Assembly: GCA_963728365.1 (NCBI GenBank)
Contig: CAVSJI010000003.1
Location: 62,001 to 126,000 of the forward strand
Direction of reading: 5' to 3'
DNA length: 64,000 nucleotides
Origin: VRUE01 sp963728365
GTDB taxonomy: Bacteria > Actinomycetota > Thermoleophilia > Solirubrobacterales > 70-9
Part shown: one piece after another, positions 1 to 9,636 of the stretch
How the letters are laid out: each line of letters begins with the position of its first letter
Numbering within the stretch: position 1 is the first letter of the stretch
Notes under the pieces: generated by a model
Database searches by the model: none
The model's input: only the letters and a program-made list of their open reading frames with translations
Told to the model about the DNA's origin: nothing
Program-made: the position numbers and the translations under genes

Positions 1-536
1 TCGGCGTCGCGCCGGTCGCCGGCCGGCTCGCCGACCGCTTCGGCCCGCGCTGGCTGATCGTCGCCGGGCTGGCGCTCTGCGCCGCCTCGCTCTACGTCTT
101 CAGCGGCATCGCGGTCGACTCGGGCTACGGCGACCTGCTGCCCGGCTTCATGCTGCTCGGCATCGGCATCGCCCTGACGATGTCGCCGATGACCAGCGCC
201 GCGATGAACGCCGTGCCGGTCGAGAAGGCCGGGATCGCCTCGGGCGTGCTCTCGATGTTCCGCATGGTCGGTGGCAGCCTTGGCGTCGCCGTCACCGGCG
301 CGATCTTCCAGGGCGCGGTGGGCGAGAGCTTCGCCAGCGCCTCGCCGCAGGAATTCGTCGACGCGCTCGGCGTGGCGATGGAGGTCTGCGCCGCCGTGGC
401 GGCCTTCGGCGCGCTGATCGCCGCGGTCACGATCCGGGCTCACCGCGACCCGCTCAGCGTCGAGGCAAGCGAGGCCCTGGCCAACCCCGGTGGCTCCGAG
501 CTGGCTGCCGAGGAGGCCATGGCGCCGGCCAAGTAG
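1..536 (+). CDS. MFS transporter, C-terminal part (5' end outside window)
   Basis: The frame is open from the first bases and reads GVAPVAGRLADRFGPRW, the loop 2-3 motif (GxLaDrxGxr) of major facilitator transporters. Hydrophobic segments follow (about residues 20-40 and 50-70, and one near the end), and the C-terminus is a short hydrophilic tail. The segment MSPMTSAAMNAVPVEKAGIA resembles the drug:H+ antiporter (DHA2-like, 14-TM) group, so efflux of a hydrophobic compound across the cytoplasmic membrane is the likely role. The substrate cannot be told. It ends with TAG 20 bp before the convergent bioD stop. Confidence 0.85.
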   Translation, partial: GVAPVAGRLADRFGPRWLIVAGLALCAASLYVFSGIAVDSGYGDLLPGFMLLGIGIALTMSPMTSAAMNAVPVEKAGIASGVLSMFRMVGGSLGVAVTGAIFQGAVGESFASASPQEFVDALGVAMEVCAAVAAFGALIAAVTIRAHRDPLSVEASEALANPGGSELAAEEAMAPAK

Positions 537-556
537 GGTCGACGGCCCGTCGACGG

Positions 557-1242
557 TCAGTCCCAGGTTGCCGGGTCGGAGAGGTCCAATACCGGGACGG
601 TTTGGACCTCGACGCCGCTCAGCCTGCGCAGGGTCTCGAGGTTGGAGAGCTCGATCTCGCTGGGCTCGTCCGGCCAGGGGCCGAGCATGACGCCGCGCAC
701 CGGCAGCCCCTTGGCCTGCGCCGCCTCGAGCGTCAGCAGGGTGTGGTTGATCGTGCCGAGACCCGGCAGGGCGGCGATCAGCAGGGGCAGCGCGAGATCC
801 TGGGCGAAGTCGCGGACCAGGTAGCCGGGGGAGAGCGGGACCATCAGGCCGCCGACGCCCTCGCAGACCAGCATGTCGGCCCGCGCCGCCGCCGCGGCGG
901 CGGCCTGGCGCAGCCGGCCCGGGTCGATCTCCTCGCCATCGAGCGTCGCCGCGAGGTGAGGGGAGGCCGGGATCCCGTAGCGGTAGGGGGCGATCTCGTC
1001 GTCGGTCTGGCTCGATTCTGCGGCGCGACGCAGGAGGACGTGGTCGGGCTCGCCGGGATCGTCGAGCCCGGTGACCGCGGGCTTGAAGACCGAGACGCTG
1101 TAGCCGAGGGAGATCAGCGTGCGGGCGGTGACCGCGGCGGCAACCGTCTTGCCGACCCCCGTGCCGGTGCCGGTGACGAAGTAGCCCGAGCTCGAGATCG
1201 GCTTGAAGTGCTCCGGGCCCCAGCCGCCGACGACTTCCACCA

Positions 1243-1243
<1 letters not shown>
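557..1243 (-). CDS. bioD: Dethiobiotin synthetase
   Basis: ATP-dependent ring closure of 7,8-diaminopelargonate with CO2 to dethiobiotin, the penultimate step of biotin synthesis, in the cytoplasm. The protein is 228 aa. The BioD P-loop TGTGTGVGKT sits at about residues 24-33, and CEGVGGLMVPL is the second conserved BioD block. The ATG overlaps the bioF stop by one base (TGATG), so translation is probably coupled. The first 18 residues before the P-loop strand are longer than usual, so a start slightly further in is possible. Last gene of a bioB-bioF-bioD run. Confidence 0.93.
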
Positions 1244-2435
<1,192 letters not shown>

Positions 2436-2439
<4 letters not shown>

Positions 2440-3572
2440 GCAGCGGTTTGGCGTGCCGGGTAGGGCGGCGGCTTCTTGGTCTTCTTCACCACCCGCAGCT
2501 GGGTCGAGGGGTCCCAGAAGTTCGCTTCCCCTTGGCTGTCGATCAGCTCGTCGATCGGTGTGGCCGGCGTCTCGCCGGCGAGCCAGCCGTCGCGGTTGTC
2601 GGGACGCGGGTTGGCGCCGTTGTCGGGCTGGCGGGCGACGTTCAGGCCGAGCTCCTCGAACATCGCGCGGTCGTCCTCGGGCTCGGCGCCGAGCGTGGTG
2701 AGGAAATTGCCCATCATCACCCCGTTGAGCCCGGCCTTGACCGCCAGCGGCTGCAGCTCGCCGAGGTTCTCGACCCGGCCGCCGCAGAGGCGAAAGAGGG
2801 CGCCGGGGATGATCAGGCGGAAGATCGCCACCCACTTGACGACCTCCCAGGCGTCCATCAGAGGGCGATCGCCGAACTTGGTGCCCTCGCGCGGGTTGAG
2901 AAGGTTGATCGGCACCGAGGTCGGTTCGAGCTCGGCGAGCTCGAAGGCCATCTCGACCCGCTGGCGCGGCGACTCGCCGAGGTTGAGGATGCCGCCGACG
3001 CAGGTCTCCAGGCCGGCTTCCTTGACCGCGTCGATCGTTCGCAGTCGCCCCTCGTAGCGCACGGTGGTCGAGACCTCGGGGTAGTAGGAGCGCGAGGACT
3101 CGACGTTGTGGTGGACGCGTTGGATGCCCGCCTCGCGCAGCTTCCTGGCCCGCTCGGCGGACATGTGGCCGATCGAGGCGCAGCGCTTCAGGTTGGTCCG
3201 CTCGGCGACCAGCTTGGCGCCCGCGAGGATTTTCTCGAAGTCGCGCTTGGAGAGGCCCTGACCCTGGGTGACCATGCAGAAGCGATGGGCGCCCGCGGCC
3301 TCGGCCGCCCTGGCGTGCTCGAGGATCTGCTCGGGCTCCATCATCGCGTGCATCGGCGTGTCCGCCTCGGCGTAGCGCGACTGGGCGCAGAAGCCGCAGT
3401 CCTCGGCGCAGCCGCCCGACTTGGCGTTGACCAGCGAGCACATGTCGGTCGAGTCGCCGAAGCTCTCGCGGCGCACCGCCCAGGCGCGCTCGATCAGGTC
3501 GCCGATCTCCTGGCGGTCGGTCAGCTCGCCGAGCGCCAGGGCCTCGTCGAAGGAGATCAGGGAGGAAGCCAT
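2436..3572 (-). CDS. bioB: Biotin synthase (radical SAM)
   Basis: Radical-SAM enzyme (378 aa) inserting sulfur into dethiobiotin. C55, C59 and C62 in CAEDCGFC match the CxxxCxxC [4Fe-4S]/SAM motif. YYPEVSTTVRYEGR, ETCVGGILNLGE and the INLLNPREGT segment are BioB-typical. The length fits the family, with a hydrophilic tail of about 40 residues. It is the first of the three bio genes and lies 13 bp downstream of the CHASE-GGDEF gene, so it may belong to a longer transcript beginning near 6704. No BirA-type operator was recognised upstream. Confidence 0.95.
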
Positions 3573-3585
3573 GCAGGAGCGCAGG

Positions 3586-5028
3586 CTAGGCGCCCGCGCG
3601 GACGCCGTTGCGGCTCGCGTCCTTGGTCTCGTACATCGCCGCGTCGGCGCGCGCGATCAGCGCCTCGAACCCGAGCCGCTTGCCCTGGCCGAAGTTGGCG
3701 ATGCCGACGCTGGCGGCGAGCTCCTGGCTGCCGTCGCTGCAGTGATCGCGGATCGCCGCGTCGATTTCGTCGGCGACGGTTCGCGCCTCGGCCGGGCTGC
3801 AGTTGGGCAGGACGAGGGCGAACTCATCGCCGCCAATCCGCGCGACCACGTCGGTCTCGCGCGTGCGGTTGCGGAGGATCGACGCGACCTCGGTGAGGAC
3901 GCGGTCGCCGGCCGGGTGGCCGAGGGTGTCGTTGACTCGCTTGAAGTTGTCGAGGTCGAGCATCAGCAGGGCGCCGGGCGTGCCGTAGCGGTGGCTGCGG
4001 GCGAGCTCGGCGCGCAGGTCCTCCTCGAAGCGGCGCCGGTTCTTCAGCCCGGTAAGCGGATCCTGGCTCGCCTGCTTGGCGAGCTCCTGCATCCGTTCGC
4101 TGCGGCTCCAGACGAGGACGAGCGCGGCGAGCAGCGCCGCGAGCGAAAGGCCGACGAGGGCGATCATCACCGGCAGGTCGACCCCCGGCCGGCTCGGGTC
4201 GCGCACCACCAACAGCCAGCCGCGGTCGGCGATCCGGATCGAGGCCGTGGCGCTTTCGTCGCGGGGCAGGGCACGTCCGGCGACCGGCTTGCCGCGCTCG
4301 ACCAGCGCCGCTTCGATCCCGTCCGGGATCGCGGAGGTGGCGGCCGTGGCCAGGTCGGCGACGCGGAAGGAGCCGAGCGCGAAGCCGAGCAGGGCGGTGC
4401 GGCGCTCGGCCGGAGTGCGGGTCGGAGCGCCGTCGCGGTAGACGGGGCGGAAGACGTTGATCCCGACGCCGCCCGAGGGCAAGCGCATCACCGGCGTCGC
4501 GGCCGGCGTCCCGCGCATCAGCGCCCTATGCAGATAGGGCCCGCGCAGGAGGTCGGAGCCGACGTCGTAGCCGTAGGGGAGGTGGACGGAGATCCGGTGG
4601 CCGATCGCGGCGTAGACGATCGGGAAGTAGTACGGACGCCGCCCGGCTCGGCGCATCGCGCCGAGCGGCCCACGTTCGATGATCGGGTAGCCCCGCTCCC
4701 GTTCGAAGCGGGCCCGCCGGGCGAGCGGTACCGCGGTGATGAAGCCGGTGGCGCTGAGGCCGCCGCTGCGCAGCAGGGAGCCGGCGACGACCTGGAACTC
4801 GTGCCGGCTGAAGTGGCCCTCGGCGCGGTAGAAGGCTGCGGCGCTCGCCAACTGGCCGACCGAGAGGGCCGCCAGCGCTTCGGCTTGATGCGCGGCCCGC
4901 ATCGCCTCGCCACGCTGGGTTGTCTCGAAGCTCTGGCGTTCGCGGTCGTGGACGACCAGGGCGACGGCGATCGAGCCGACCGCGATCGCGGCGACGACGG
5001 CAAATCCAAGCCAGAAGCGGAGGCGCAT
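3586..5028 (-). CDS. Membrane CHASE-domain diguanylate cyclase
   Basis: Predicted synthesis of cyclic di-GMP from two GTP in response to an extracytoplasmic signal. A membrane segment (WLGFAVVAAIAVGSIAVALVV) comes first, then a periplasmic-type region of about 230 residues containing ATGFITAVPLARRARFE, which resembles CHASE sensors, then a second TM (VMIALVGLSLAALLAALVLV). The GGDEF domain has DPLTGLKNRR and the intact active site RIGGDEFALVLPN. No EAL domain is present. The ATG at 5028 gives a normal signal-anchor; a TTG at 5046 is also in frame. It sits between a DNA glycosylase gene and bioB in a tight minus-strand run. Confidence 0.85.
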   Translation of the reverse strand: MRLRFWLGFAVVAAIAVGSIAVALVVHDRERQSFETTQRGEAMRAAHQAEALAALSVGQLASAAAFYRAEGHFSRHEFQVVAGSLLRSGGLSATGFITAVPLARRARFERERGYPIIERGPLGAMRRAGRRPYYFPIVYAAIGHRISVHLPYGYDVGSDLLRGPYLHRALMRGTPAATPVMRLPSGGVGINVFRPVYRDGAPTRTPAERRTALLGFALGSFRVADLATAATSAIPDGIEAALVERGKPVAGRALPRDESATASIRIADRGWLLVVRDPSRPGVDLPVMIALVGLSLAALLAALVLVWSRSERMQELAKQASQDPLTGLKNRRRFEEDLRAELARSHRYGTPGALLMLDLDNFKRVNDTLGHPAGDRVLTEVASILRNRTRETDVVARIGGDEFALVLPNCSPAEARTVADEIDAAIRDHCSDGSQELAASVGIANFGQGKRLGFEALIARADAAMYETKDASRNGVRAGA

Positions 5029-5059
5029 TCTGCTTATTGTCGGCAACGGCGGGGACGCC

Positions 5060-5695
5060 TCAATCGACGGGCGCGATTGCCAGGGACTCCCAGAGGTAGA
5101 GCGAGGCCAGGCTGCGGTGCGGGCTCCACGGCTCGCCGATCTCGGTCACACGCGTCGGCGTCGGCATCTCCTCCAGCCCGTACTCGATCTGCACCGCCTT
5201 GCGGATGCCGAGATCTCCTCCGGAGAGCACGTCGGGCCGTTCGAGGTGAAAGATCAGGAACATCTCCGCGGTCCAGAGGCCGAGCCCGCGGACGGCGACG
5301 ATCTCCTCGATCACCTCCGCGTCGGAGAGCTCGGGCAGCCGCTCGAGCTCCAGCTCGCCCTCGATCACGTGGCTGGCGAGGTCGCGCACGTACTCGACCT
5401 TGCGCCCGGAGAGGCCGGCGCCCCGCAGGTCGGCTTCCTCGGCTTCGAGCAGCTGCTCGGGCGCCGGGGTGGAGCCGTCGAAGAGCTCGAGGATGCGGCC
5501 GTAGATCGTGCGCGCCGCCTTGGTCGAGAGCTGCTGGCCGACGATCGCCCGCAGCAGAGCTCCGTAAGCGTCGGCCGGGCGCTCCTCGCTGCGCCGCTTC
5601 AGCCGCGTGGCGATGTCGATCTTGCCGACCCGTTCGATCAGCGCCGCCATCGTCTGGTCGGCGGCGGCGAGCTCGCGGCGGGCCTTGGCGCTCAT
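5060..5695 (-). CDS. AlkA-like DNA-3-methyladenine glycosylase (HhH-GPD)
   Basis: Base-excision repair glycosylase of the helix-hairpin-helix GPD superfamily, 211 aa. ALLRAIVGQQLSTKAARTI is the conserved N-terminal helix. VRGLGLWTAEMFLIF is the HhH hairpin. The catalytic aspartate lies in LSGGDLGIRKA, as in AlkA (GDxxxR). PWSPHRSLASLYLWES is the usual C-terminal block. There is no Fe-S cysteine cluster, which argues against EndoIII/MutY. It overlaps the upstream enoyl-CoA hydratase gene by 4 bases (ATGA). Confidence 0.88.
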   Translation of the reverse strand: MSAKARRELAAADQTMAALIERVGKIDIATRLKRRSEERPADAYGALLRAIVGQQLSTKAARTIYGRILELFDGSTPAPEQLLEAEEADLRGAGLSGRKVEYVRDLASHVIEGELELERLPELSDAEVIEEIVAVRGLGLWTAEMFLIFHLERPDVLSGGDLGIRKAVQIEYGLEEMPTPTRVTEIGEPWSPHRSLASLYLWESLAIAPVD

Positions 5696-6498
5696 CGTCC
5701 CTTCCAGATCGGCTTGCGCTTCTCGGCGAAGGCCTCGATCCCCTCGCGGAAGTCCTCCGAGCCGAAGCAGGACTCGCGCAGGGCGACGAGGCCTGCCTCC
5801 TGCTGCTCGGTGAGCACCGGCGAGGCGGTGAGCAGGTCGATAGCGCTCTTGTTGCCGCGCATCGAGAGCGGCGCGTTGGCGGCGATCGTCGCCGCTAACT
5901 CGACCGAGGCCGCCTCCAGCTCCGCGTCAGGGACGACTTCGTGGACGAGGCCGATCTGCTCGGCGCGCGCCGCGCCGACGTTGTGGCCGGTGAGGAAGAG
6001 CTCCTTGGTGCGGGCGACCCCGATCGTGTCGAGGAACTTGCGCAGGCCGGTGTGGCTGTAGACGAGGCCGAGCTTGACCGGCGGCATGCCGAGCTTCGCG
6101 CCTGCCGCGCAGATCCGCATGTCGCAGGTGACCGCCAGCTCGAGGCCGCCGCCGATGCAGTGGCCGTTGATCGCGGCGACGGTTGGCCAGGGGTGGGAAG
6201 CGACGGCCTCCATCGCCGCGTGGAAGGGGTGGGCGACGAGCGCCTCGGCGTCACGTTCGAAGGTCTCGGATGGGATCGAGGCGATGTCGTAGCCGGCGGA
6301 GAAGGCGGGCGGCGCGCCGGTGATCAGCAGGCAGCGCGTCTCGATCCCCTGGTCGAGGCGAGGCAGCGTCTCGGCCAGTGCGTCGAGGATTTCGTGGTCG
6401 AGGGCGTTGCGCTGGTCGGGATTGGAGATGCGCAGACGGACGACCGCCTCGGCGGGGGAGTCGAGCAGCAGCTTGCCGCTCGCGAGCCGCTCGGTCAC
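5692..6498 (-). CDS. Enoyl-CoA hydratase/isomerase family protein
   Basis: Crotonase-fold acyl-CoA enzyme of 268 aa, acting on an unidentified CoA ester. Seen: LLITGAPPAFSAGYDIAS (first oxyanion-hole strand, A-G-D-I core) and AAINGHCIGGGLELAVTCDM (second oxyanion-hole region with G-G-G). The glutamate usually seen near LGMPPVKLGL in hydratases is not obvious, so it may be an isomerase or hydrolase variant. It overlaps the biotinyl-carrier gene by 4 bases upstream and the glycosylase gene by 4 bases downstream. Confidence 0.88.
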   Translation of the reverse strand: MTERLASGKLLLDSPAEAVVRLRISNPDQRNALDHEILDALAETLPRLDQGIETRCLLITGAPPAFSAGYDIASIPSETFERDAEALVAHPFHAAMEAVASHPWPTVAAINGHCIGGGLELAVTCDMRICAAGAKLGMPPVKLGLVYSHTGLRKFLDTIGVARTKELFLTGHNVGAARAEQIGLVHEVVPDAELEAASVELAATIAANAPLSMRGNKSAIDLLTASPVLTEQQEAGLVALRESCFGSEDFREGIEAFAEKRKPIWKGR

Positions 6499-6704
6499 GC
6501 TAGGACGACGAGGACATCGCCTTCGCTGACCGCCTGACCCTCCTCGCAGCGGATCTCCTTGACGGTACCGTCGTCTTCGGCCTCGACCGGGATCTCCATC
6601 TTCATCGACTCGAGGATGACGACCGTGTCGCCGTCCTCGACCGTGTCGCCGACCGCGACCTCGATTTTCCAGACGTTGCCCGTGATGTGAGCCTCGATGT
6701 CCAT
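6495..6704 (-). CDS. Stand-alone biotinyl (BCCP-like) carrier protein
   Basis: A 69-aa protein that is a single biotin/lipoyl-attachment domain. LESMKMEI contains the biotinylation motif with the modified lysine at position 35, and two symmetric strand blocks lie either side. It would carry carboxy-biotin for an acyl-CoA carboxylase; a carboxyltransferase is encoded at 31388-32980, but no biotin carboxylase is in the window. It is first in the minus-strand run that ends with bioB-bioF-bioD, so the biotin acceptor and biotin synthesis may be co-transcribed. Its start is divergent from a glycosyltransferase gene with about 20 bp between them. Confidence 0.9.
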   Translation of the reverse strand: MDIEAHITGNVWKIEVAVGDTVEDGDTVVILESMKMEIPVEAEDDGTVKEIRCEEGQAVSEGDVLVVLA

Positions 6705-6725
6705 GGCGCGGGAGAATATCCGCGC

Positions 6726-7457
6726 GTGACGGCGGAGCGATCCACGACCGAGCCGGAATCCGGCGGGGGCGCCTCGCTCACCGTGATCGTCGCCGCGCGC
6801 AACGAGTCCGACCGAATCGCGGCGACGGTGCGGGCGCTGCGCTGCGCGTTTCCCGGGGCGGCCGTCTGGGTGGCCGACGATGCCTCCCGGGACGGAACGG
6901 CGGAGGTGGCGATGGCGGCCGGGGCGCGGGTGGTCAGCCGCGGACGGCCGCATGGCAAGGGGGCGAACGTGACGGCCGCGGCCGAGGCGGCGCTCAGCGA
7001 GGGGAAGGAGCCGGCGCCGATCCTGCTCTGCGACGGCGACCTGGGCGAGTCGGCGGCGCGGCTGAATCTCCTGGTCGACGCGGTTGAGGCGGGGGAGTGC
7101 GACCTGGCGGTGGCCGCCTTCAGGCGGCGCGAGGGCGGCGGCTTCGGCGCCGCGCTCGGCTTCGCCCGCTGGTCGATCCGCCGCCTCTGCGGTTTCGAGG
7201 CCAGCGCCCCGATCTCGGGCCAGCGGGCGATGCGCGCTGAGGTCCTGCGCGCGACGCTGCCCTTCGCGCATGGCTACGGCATGGAGCTCGGCATGACGGT
7301 CGACGCCGTGCGCGCCGGCTACCGGGTCGCCGAGTACGAGCTGGACCTAAGCCATAGAGCCACCGGGCGAAGCTTTCGCGGCTTCGTCCATCGCGGCCGC
7401 CAGCTTGCCGACTTCGTGCGGGTCTATCGCGTTCGCGCTGGAGGTCGATCCCGGTAG
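6726..7457 (+). CDS. Family 2 glycosyltransferase
   Basis: GT-A fold glycosyltransferase, 243 aa from the GTG at 6726. SLTVIVAARNESDRIAATV is the nucleotide-binding first strand, WVADDASRDGTAEVA carries the DD motif, and LLCDGDLGES is a DxD-like segment. No membrane anchor is visible. An upstream in-frame start at 6687 would overlap the divergent biotinyl-carrier gene, so the GTG was preferred. Its stop codon TAG lies inside the left arm of palindromic element copy 1, so the last residues (GRSR) are encoded by the repeat. The acceptor is unknown. Confidence 0.82.
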   Translation: MTAERSTTEPESGGGASLTVIVAARNESDRIAATVRALRCAFPGAAVWVADDASRDGTAEVAMAAGARVVSRGRPHGKGANVTAAAEAALSEGKEPAPILLCDGDLGESAARLNLLVDAVEAGECDLAVAAFRRREGGGFGAALGFARWSIRRLCGFEASAPISGQRAMRAEVLRATLPFAHGYGMELGMTVDAVRAGYRVAEYELDLSHRATGRSFRGFVHRGRQLADFVRVYRVRAGGRSR

Positions 7458-7560
7458 GGGTGGAGCGTCTTGTACTTTTTTCGGGCTTTGCAACGGGCGT
7501 CAGCCCTCCTCCGCAACTTCGAAAAAAGTTAAGCGGAACCCCTACAAGGGATCGATCCTC
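7441..7560. repeat. Palindromic element family A, copy 1
   Basis: Hairpin of about 120 bp. The outer left arm is GAGGTCGATCCCGGTAGGGG (7441-7460) with an imperfect complement at 7539-7560. The conserved inner halves are TGGAGCGTCTTGTACTTTTT (7461-7480) and GAAAAAAGTTAAGCGGAACC (7521-7540). The centre holds GGGCGTCAGCCC, a 4-bp-stem tetraloop hairpin. It fills the gap between two convergent genes: the glycosyltransferase stop (7455-7457) and the amidase stop (7559-7561) both lie in or at the arms. Confidence 0.9.
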
Positions 7561-8992
7561 ATCCCGGTCGCGGCCAGCCGCCTTCGGCCCGCTCGACCTG
7601 AGCCGCGAGCGACAGCAGGGTCGCCTCGTCGTTTTCGCGGCCCAACAGCTGGGCGCCGATCGGCAGGCCGGTGGCGGTGAGGCCGGCGGGAACGCTGATC
7701 CCGGGCCAGCCGGTCACGTTCCAGGCGAAGGCGAAGGGGCAGATTGCGCTCGCCGTGCTGCTGGTCGCCCAGTAGCCCTTGCCCTGCAAAGCGCCGATGC
7801 GGGGCGGGGGCTTGGCCGTGACCGGAGTGAGGACGACGTCGCAGCGCTCGAAGATGCGGCCGGCACGGCGGCGCAGCGCCGGCTCGGCGGCGCGCGAGAG
7901 GCGCAGGGGCAGACCGCTTAGCGCCTTGCCGAAGCGAGCGTGGACCCGGGTGCGAGGCTCCAGCGTGCTGCGATCCTCGACGTTGGCGGCGAGCCAGTCC
8001 TCGACCCCGGCCATGCCGCGCGGGATGATCGCCGGGCCGACCAGGCCGTATTCGGGATCGGCGCGGATGATTTCGTGGCCGAGGCCGGCGAGGCGCTCGG
8101 CGAATCCCTCGATCGCCTCGCGATGCCCGTCGTGGACCTTGGTCATCAGGCCAAACGGGATCGCGAAGGAGACCGCGATCCGCAACCGCCCAGGCTCGCG
8201 CGCGGCCGCTTCGGAGAACGTCTGGCGCGGTGGCGGCGGCTTGTGCAGGTCGGCCGGCACGTTGCCATGCGTCGCGTCGAGCAGCAGGGCGGCGTCGGCG
8301 GCGCTGCGCGCCAGGGGCCCGTAGCAGCTGAGGCCGTTGAAGGCCTCGGCGTCCGGCCAGGTTGAGACGCGCCCCCGCTGGGGCTTCAGCCCCACCAGGC
8401 CGGTCCAGGCGGCTGGGATGCGGATCGAGCCGGCGCCGTCGGAGCCGATCGCCCCGCTGACCACCCCGGCGGCGACGGCTGCCGCCGCGCCGCCGCTCGA
8501 GCCGCCTGGCGTGTGGTCGAGGTTCCACGGGTTGCGCGTGGCACCGTGCAGCGGCGTCTCGGTGAAGTGCCACTGGCCGACCTCGGGGGCGTGGGTCTTG
8601 CCGATCACGATCGCGCCCGCCTCGCGCAATCGCCGCACCGACTCGGCGTCGCGCACGGCCTGGTCGCCGCCGCCGCAGCCAAAGGGGCTCGTGTGGCCGA
8701 TCAGGTCGACGTCGTCCTTGATCGCCACCGGCACGCCGAGCAGCGGCGCGCCTTCGCCCGCGGCGATCCTGCGGTCGGCCGCCTCGGCCTCGGCCAGCGC
8801 CTCCTCGGCGCGGATCACCCGGAAGGCGTTGAGCGTCTCCTGGGTGTGCACGGCCCGCACCAGGGCCGTCCCCACCAGCTCACGCGAGGAGACCTCGCCA
8901 GCCAGCACCTGCGCGGCCGTCTCCGCCAGGCCGGCGCCAATCTCCCACTCGATCGCAGCGCTCTCAGCGGCGATCTCAGATCCTGTCGTCAT
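7559..8992 (-). CDS. Amidase signature family hydrolase
   Basis: Ser-cisSer-Lys amidase of 477 aa from the ATG at 8992, which has a GGAGG 8-12 bases upstream. PVAIKDDVDLIG holds the catalytic lysine and TPGGSSGGAAAAVAAG the glycine/serine-rich signature. The IGSDGAGSIRIPA segment carries the nucleophile serine in GSIRIPA. The substrate is unknown; GatA is unlikely because gatB and gatC are absent nearby. It is transcribed divergently from a TetR gene, with a perfect palindromic operator between them, so TetR control of this gene is likely. Confidence 0.9.
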   Translation of the reverse strand: MTTGSEIAAESAAIEWEIGAGLAETAAQVLAGEVSSRELVGTALVRAVHTQETLNAFRVIRAEEALAEAEAADRRIAAGEGAPLLGVPVAIKDDVDLIGHTSPFGCGGGDQAVRDAESVRRLREAGAIVIGKTHAPEVGQWHFTETPLHGATRNPWNLDHTPGGSSGGAAAAVAAGVVSGAIGSDGAGSIRIPAAWTGLVGLKPQRGRVSTWPDAEAFNGLSCYGPLARSAADAALLLDATHGNVPADLHKPPPPRQTFSEAAAREPGRLRIAVSFAIPFGLMTKVHDGHREAIEGFAERLAGLGHEIIRADPEYGLVGPAIIPRGMAGVEDWLAANVEDRSTLEPRTRVHARFGKALSGLPLRLSRAAEPALRRRAGRIFERCDVVLTPVTAKPPPRIGALQGKGYWATSSTASAICPFAFAWNVTGWPGISVPAGLTATGLPIGAQLLGRENDEATLLSLAAQVERAEGGWPRPG

Positions 8993-9016
8993 CGACGTTC
9001 CTCCTGCCCGGAATCC

Positions 9017-9038
9017 ATCGTTCGTTCGGACGAACGAT
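9017..9038. promoter_or_regulatory. TetR-type operator between amidase and tetR genes
   Basis: Perfect 9-bp inverted repeat ATCGTTCGT-TCGG-ACGAACGAT. It lies 25 bp from both divergent start codons (8992 and 9064). Position and symmetry fit the operator of the adjacent TetR protein, which would repress itself together with glpK and also the amidase gene. Confidence 0.8.
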
Positions 9039-9063
9039 AGGCAAAAGAGTAGGCTCGTGCGTT

Positions 9064-9636
9064 GTGACGACCGCTGCGCCTCCAGACACGCGCGAGCGCA
9101 TTCTTCGCGCAACGGCGGAGTTGATCAGTCGCGAGGGCGTCGGCGCCGTGACCAACCGACGGGTGGCCGGCGCCGCGGAGGTGGCTCTCGGCTCGCTCAC
9201 CTACCACTTCCCAAGTCAGGTCGACCTGCTGCGCGAGAGCCTGCTGCTCTTCGTCGGCGAGGAGGTGGCGCGCCAGGAGGCGATCGCGCGAGAGCTCGGC
9301 CCCCGGCGCCTCAGCGCCGAGGAGGTGGTGGTCGAGGTGGCGCGGGTGATCGAAGAATCGAACAGCCGCGTGCAGCTGCTGGCCGAACTCGAGCTGCACC
9401 TGCAGGCGGCTCGCGATCCGGAGTTGCAGGACGCGTCGCGCCGCTGCTTCGAGGCTTACGAGAAGATGGCGGCCGCGGCGTTGCGGGGGGTCGGCGTCCC
9501 CAACCCCGAGCGCCACGCTCTCTCGGTGGTCGCTCTGATGTACGGCTTAGGCGTGCGCCGGTTGGGCACCGGCACCGAAGACGCCACCGGTATCGCGGAT
9601 GCGCTGTTGGCGATCATCCGCGGCGCCCAGCGATGA
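9064..9636 (+). CDS. TetR family transcriptional regulator
   Basis: 190 aa, GTG start. The N-terminal TetR helix-turn-helix reads TRERILRATAELISREGVGAVTNRRVAGAAEVALGSLTYHF in outline (about residues 8-48), with LTYHFPSQVDLL as the typical end of the DNA-binding domain. The ligand domain is short and unassigned. The stop overlaps the glpK start (ATGA), so the two are co-translated, which suggests a ligand linked to glycerol or lipid use. The operator at 9017-9038 lies just upstream. Confidence 0.9.
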   Translation: MTTAAPPDTRERILRATAELISREGVGAVTNRRVAGAAEVALGSLTYHFPSQVDLLRESLLLFVGEEVARQEAIARELGPRRLSAEEVVVEVARVIEESNSRVQLLAELELHLQAARDPELQDASRRCFEAYEKMAAAALRGVGVPNPERHALSVVALMYGLGVRRLGTGTEDATGIADALLAIIRGAQR

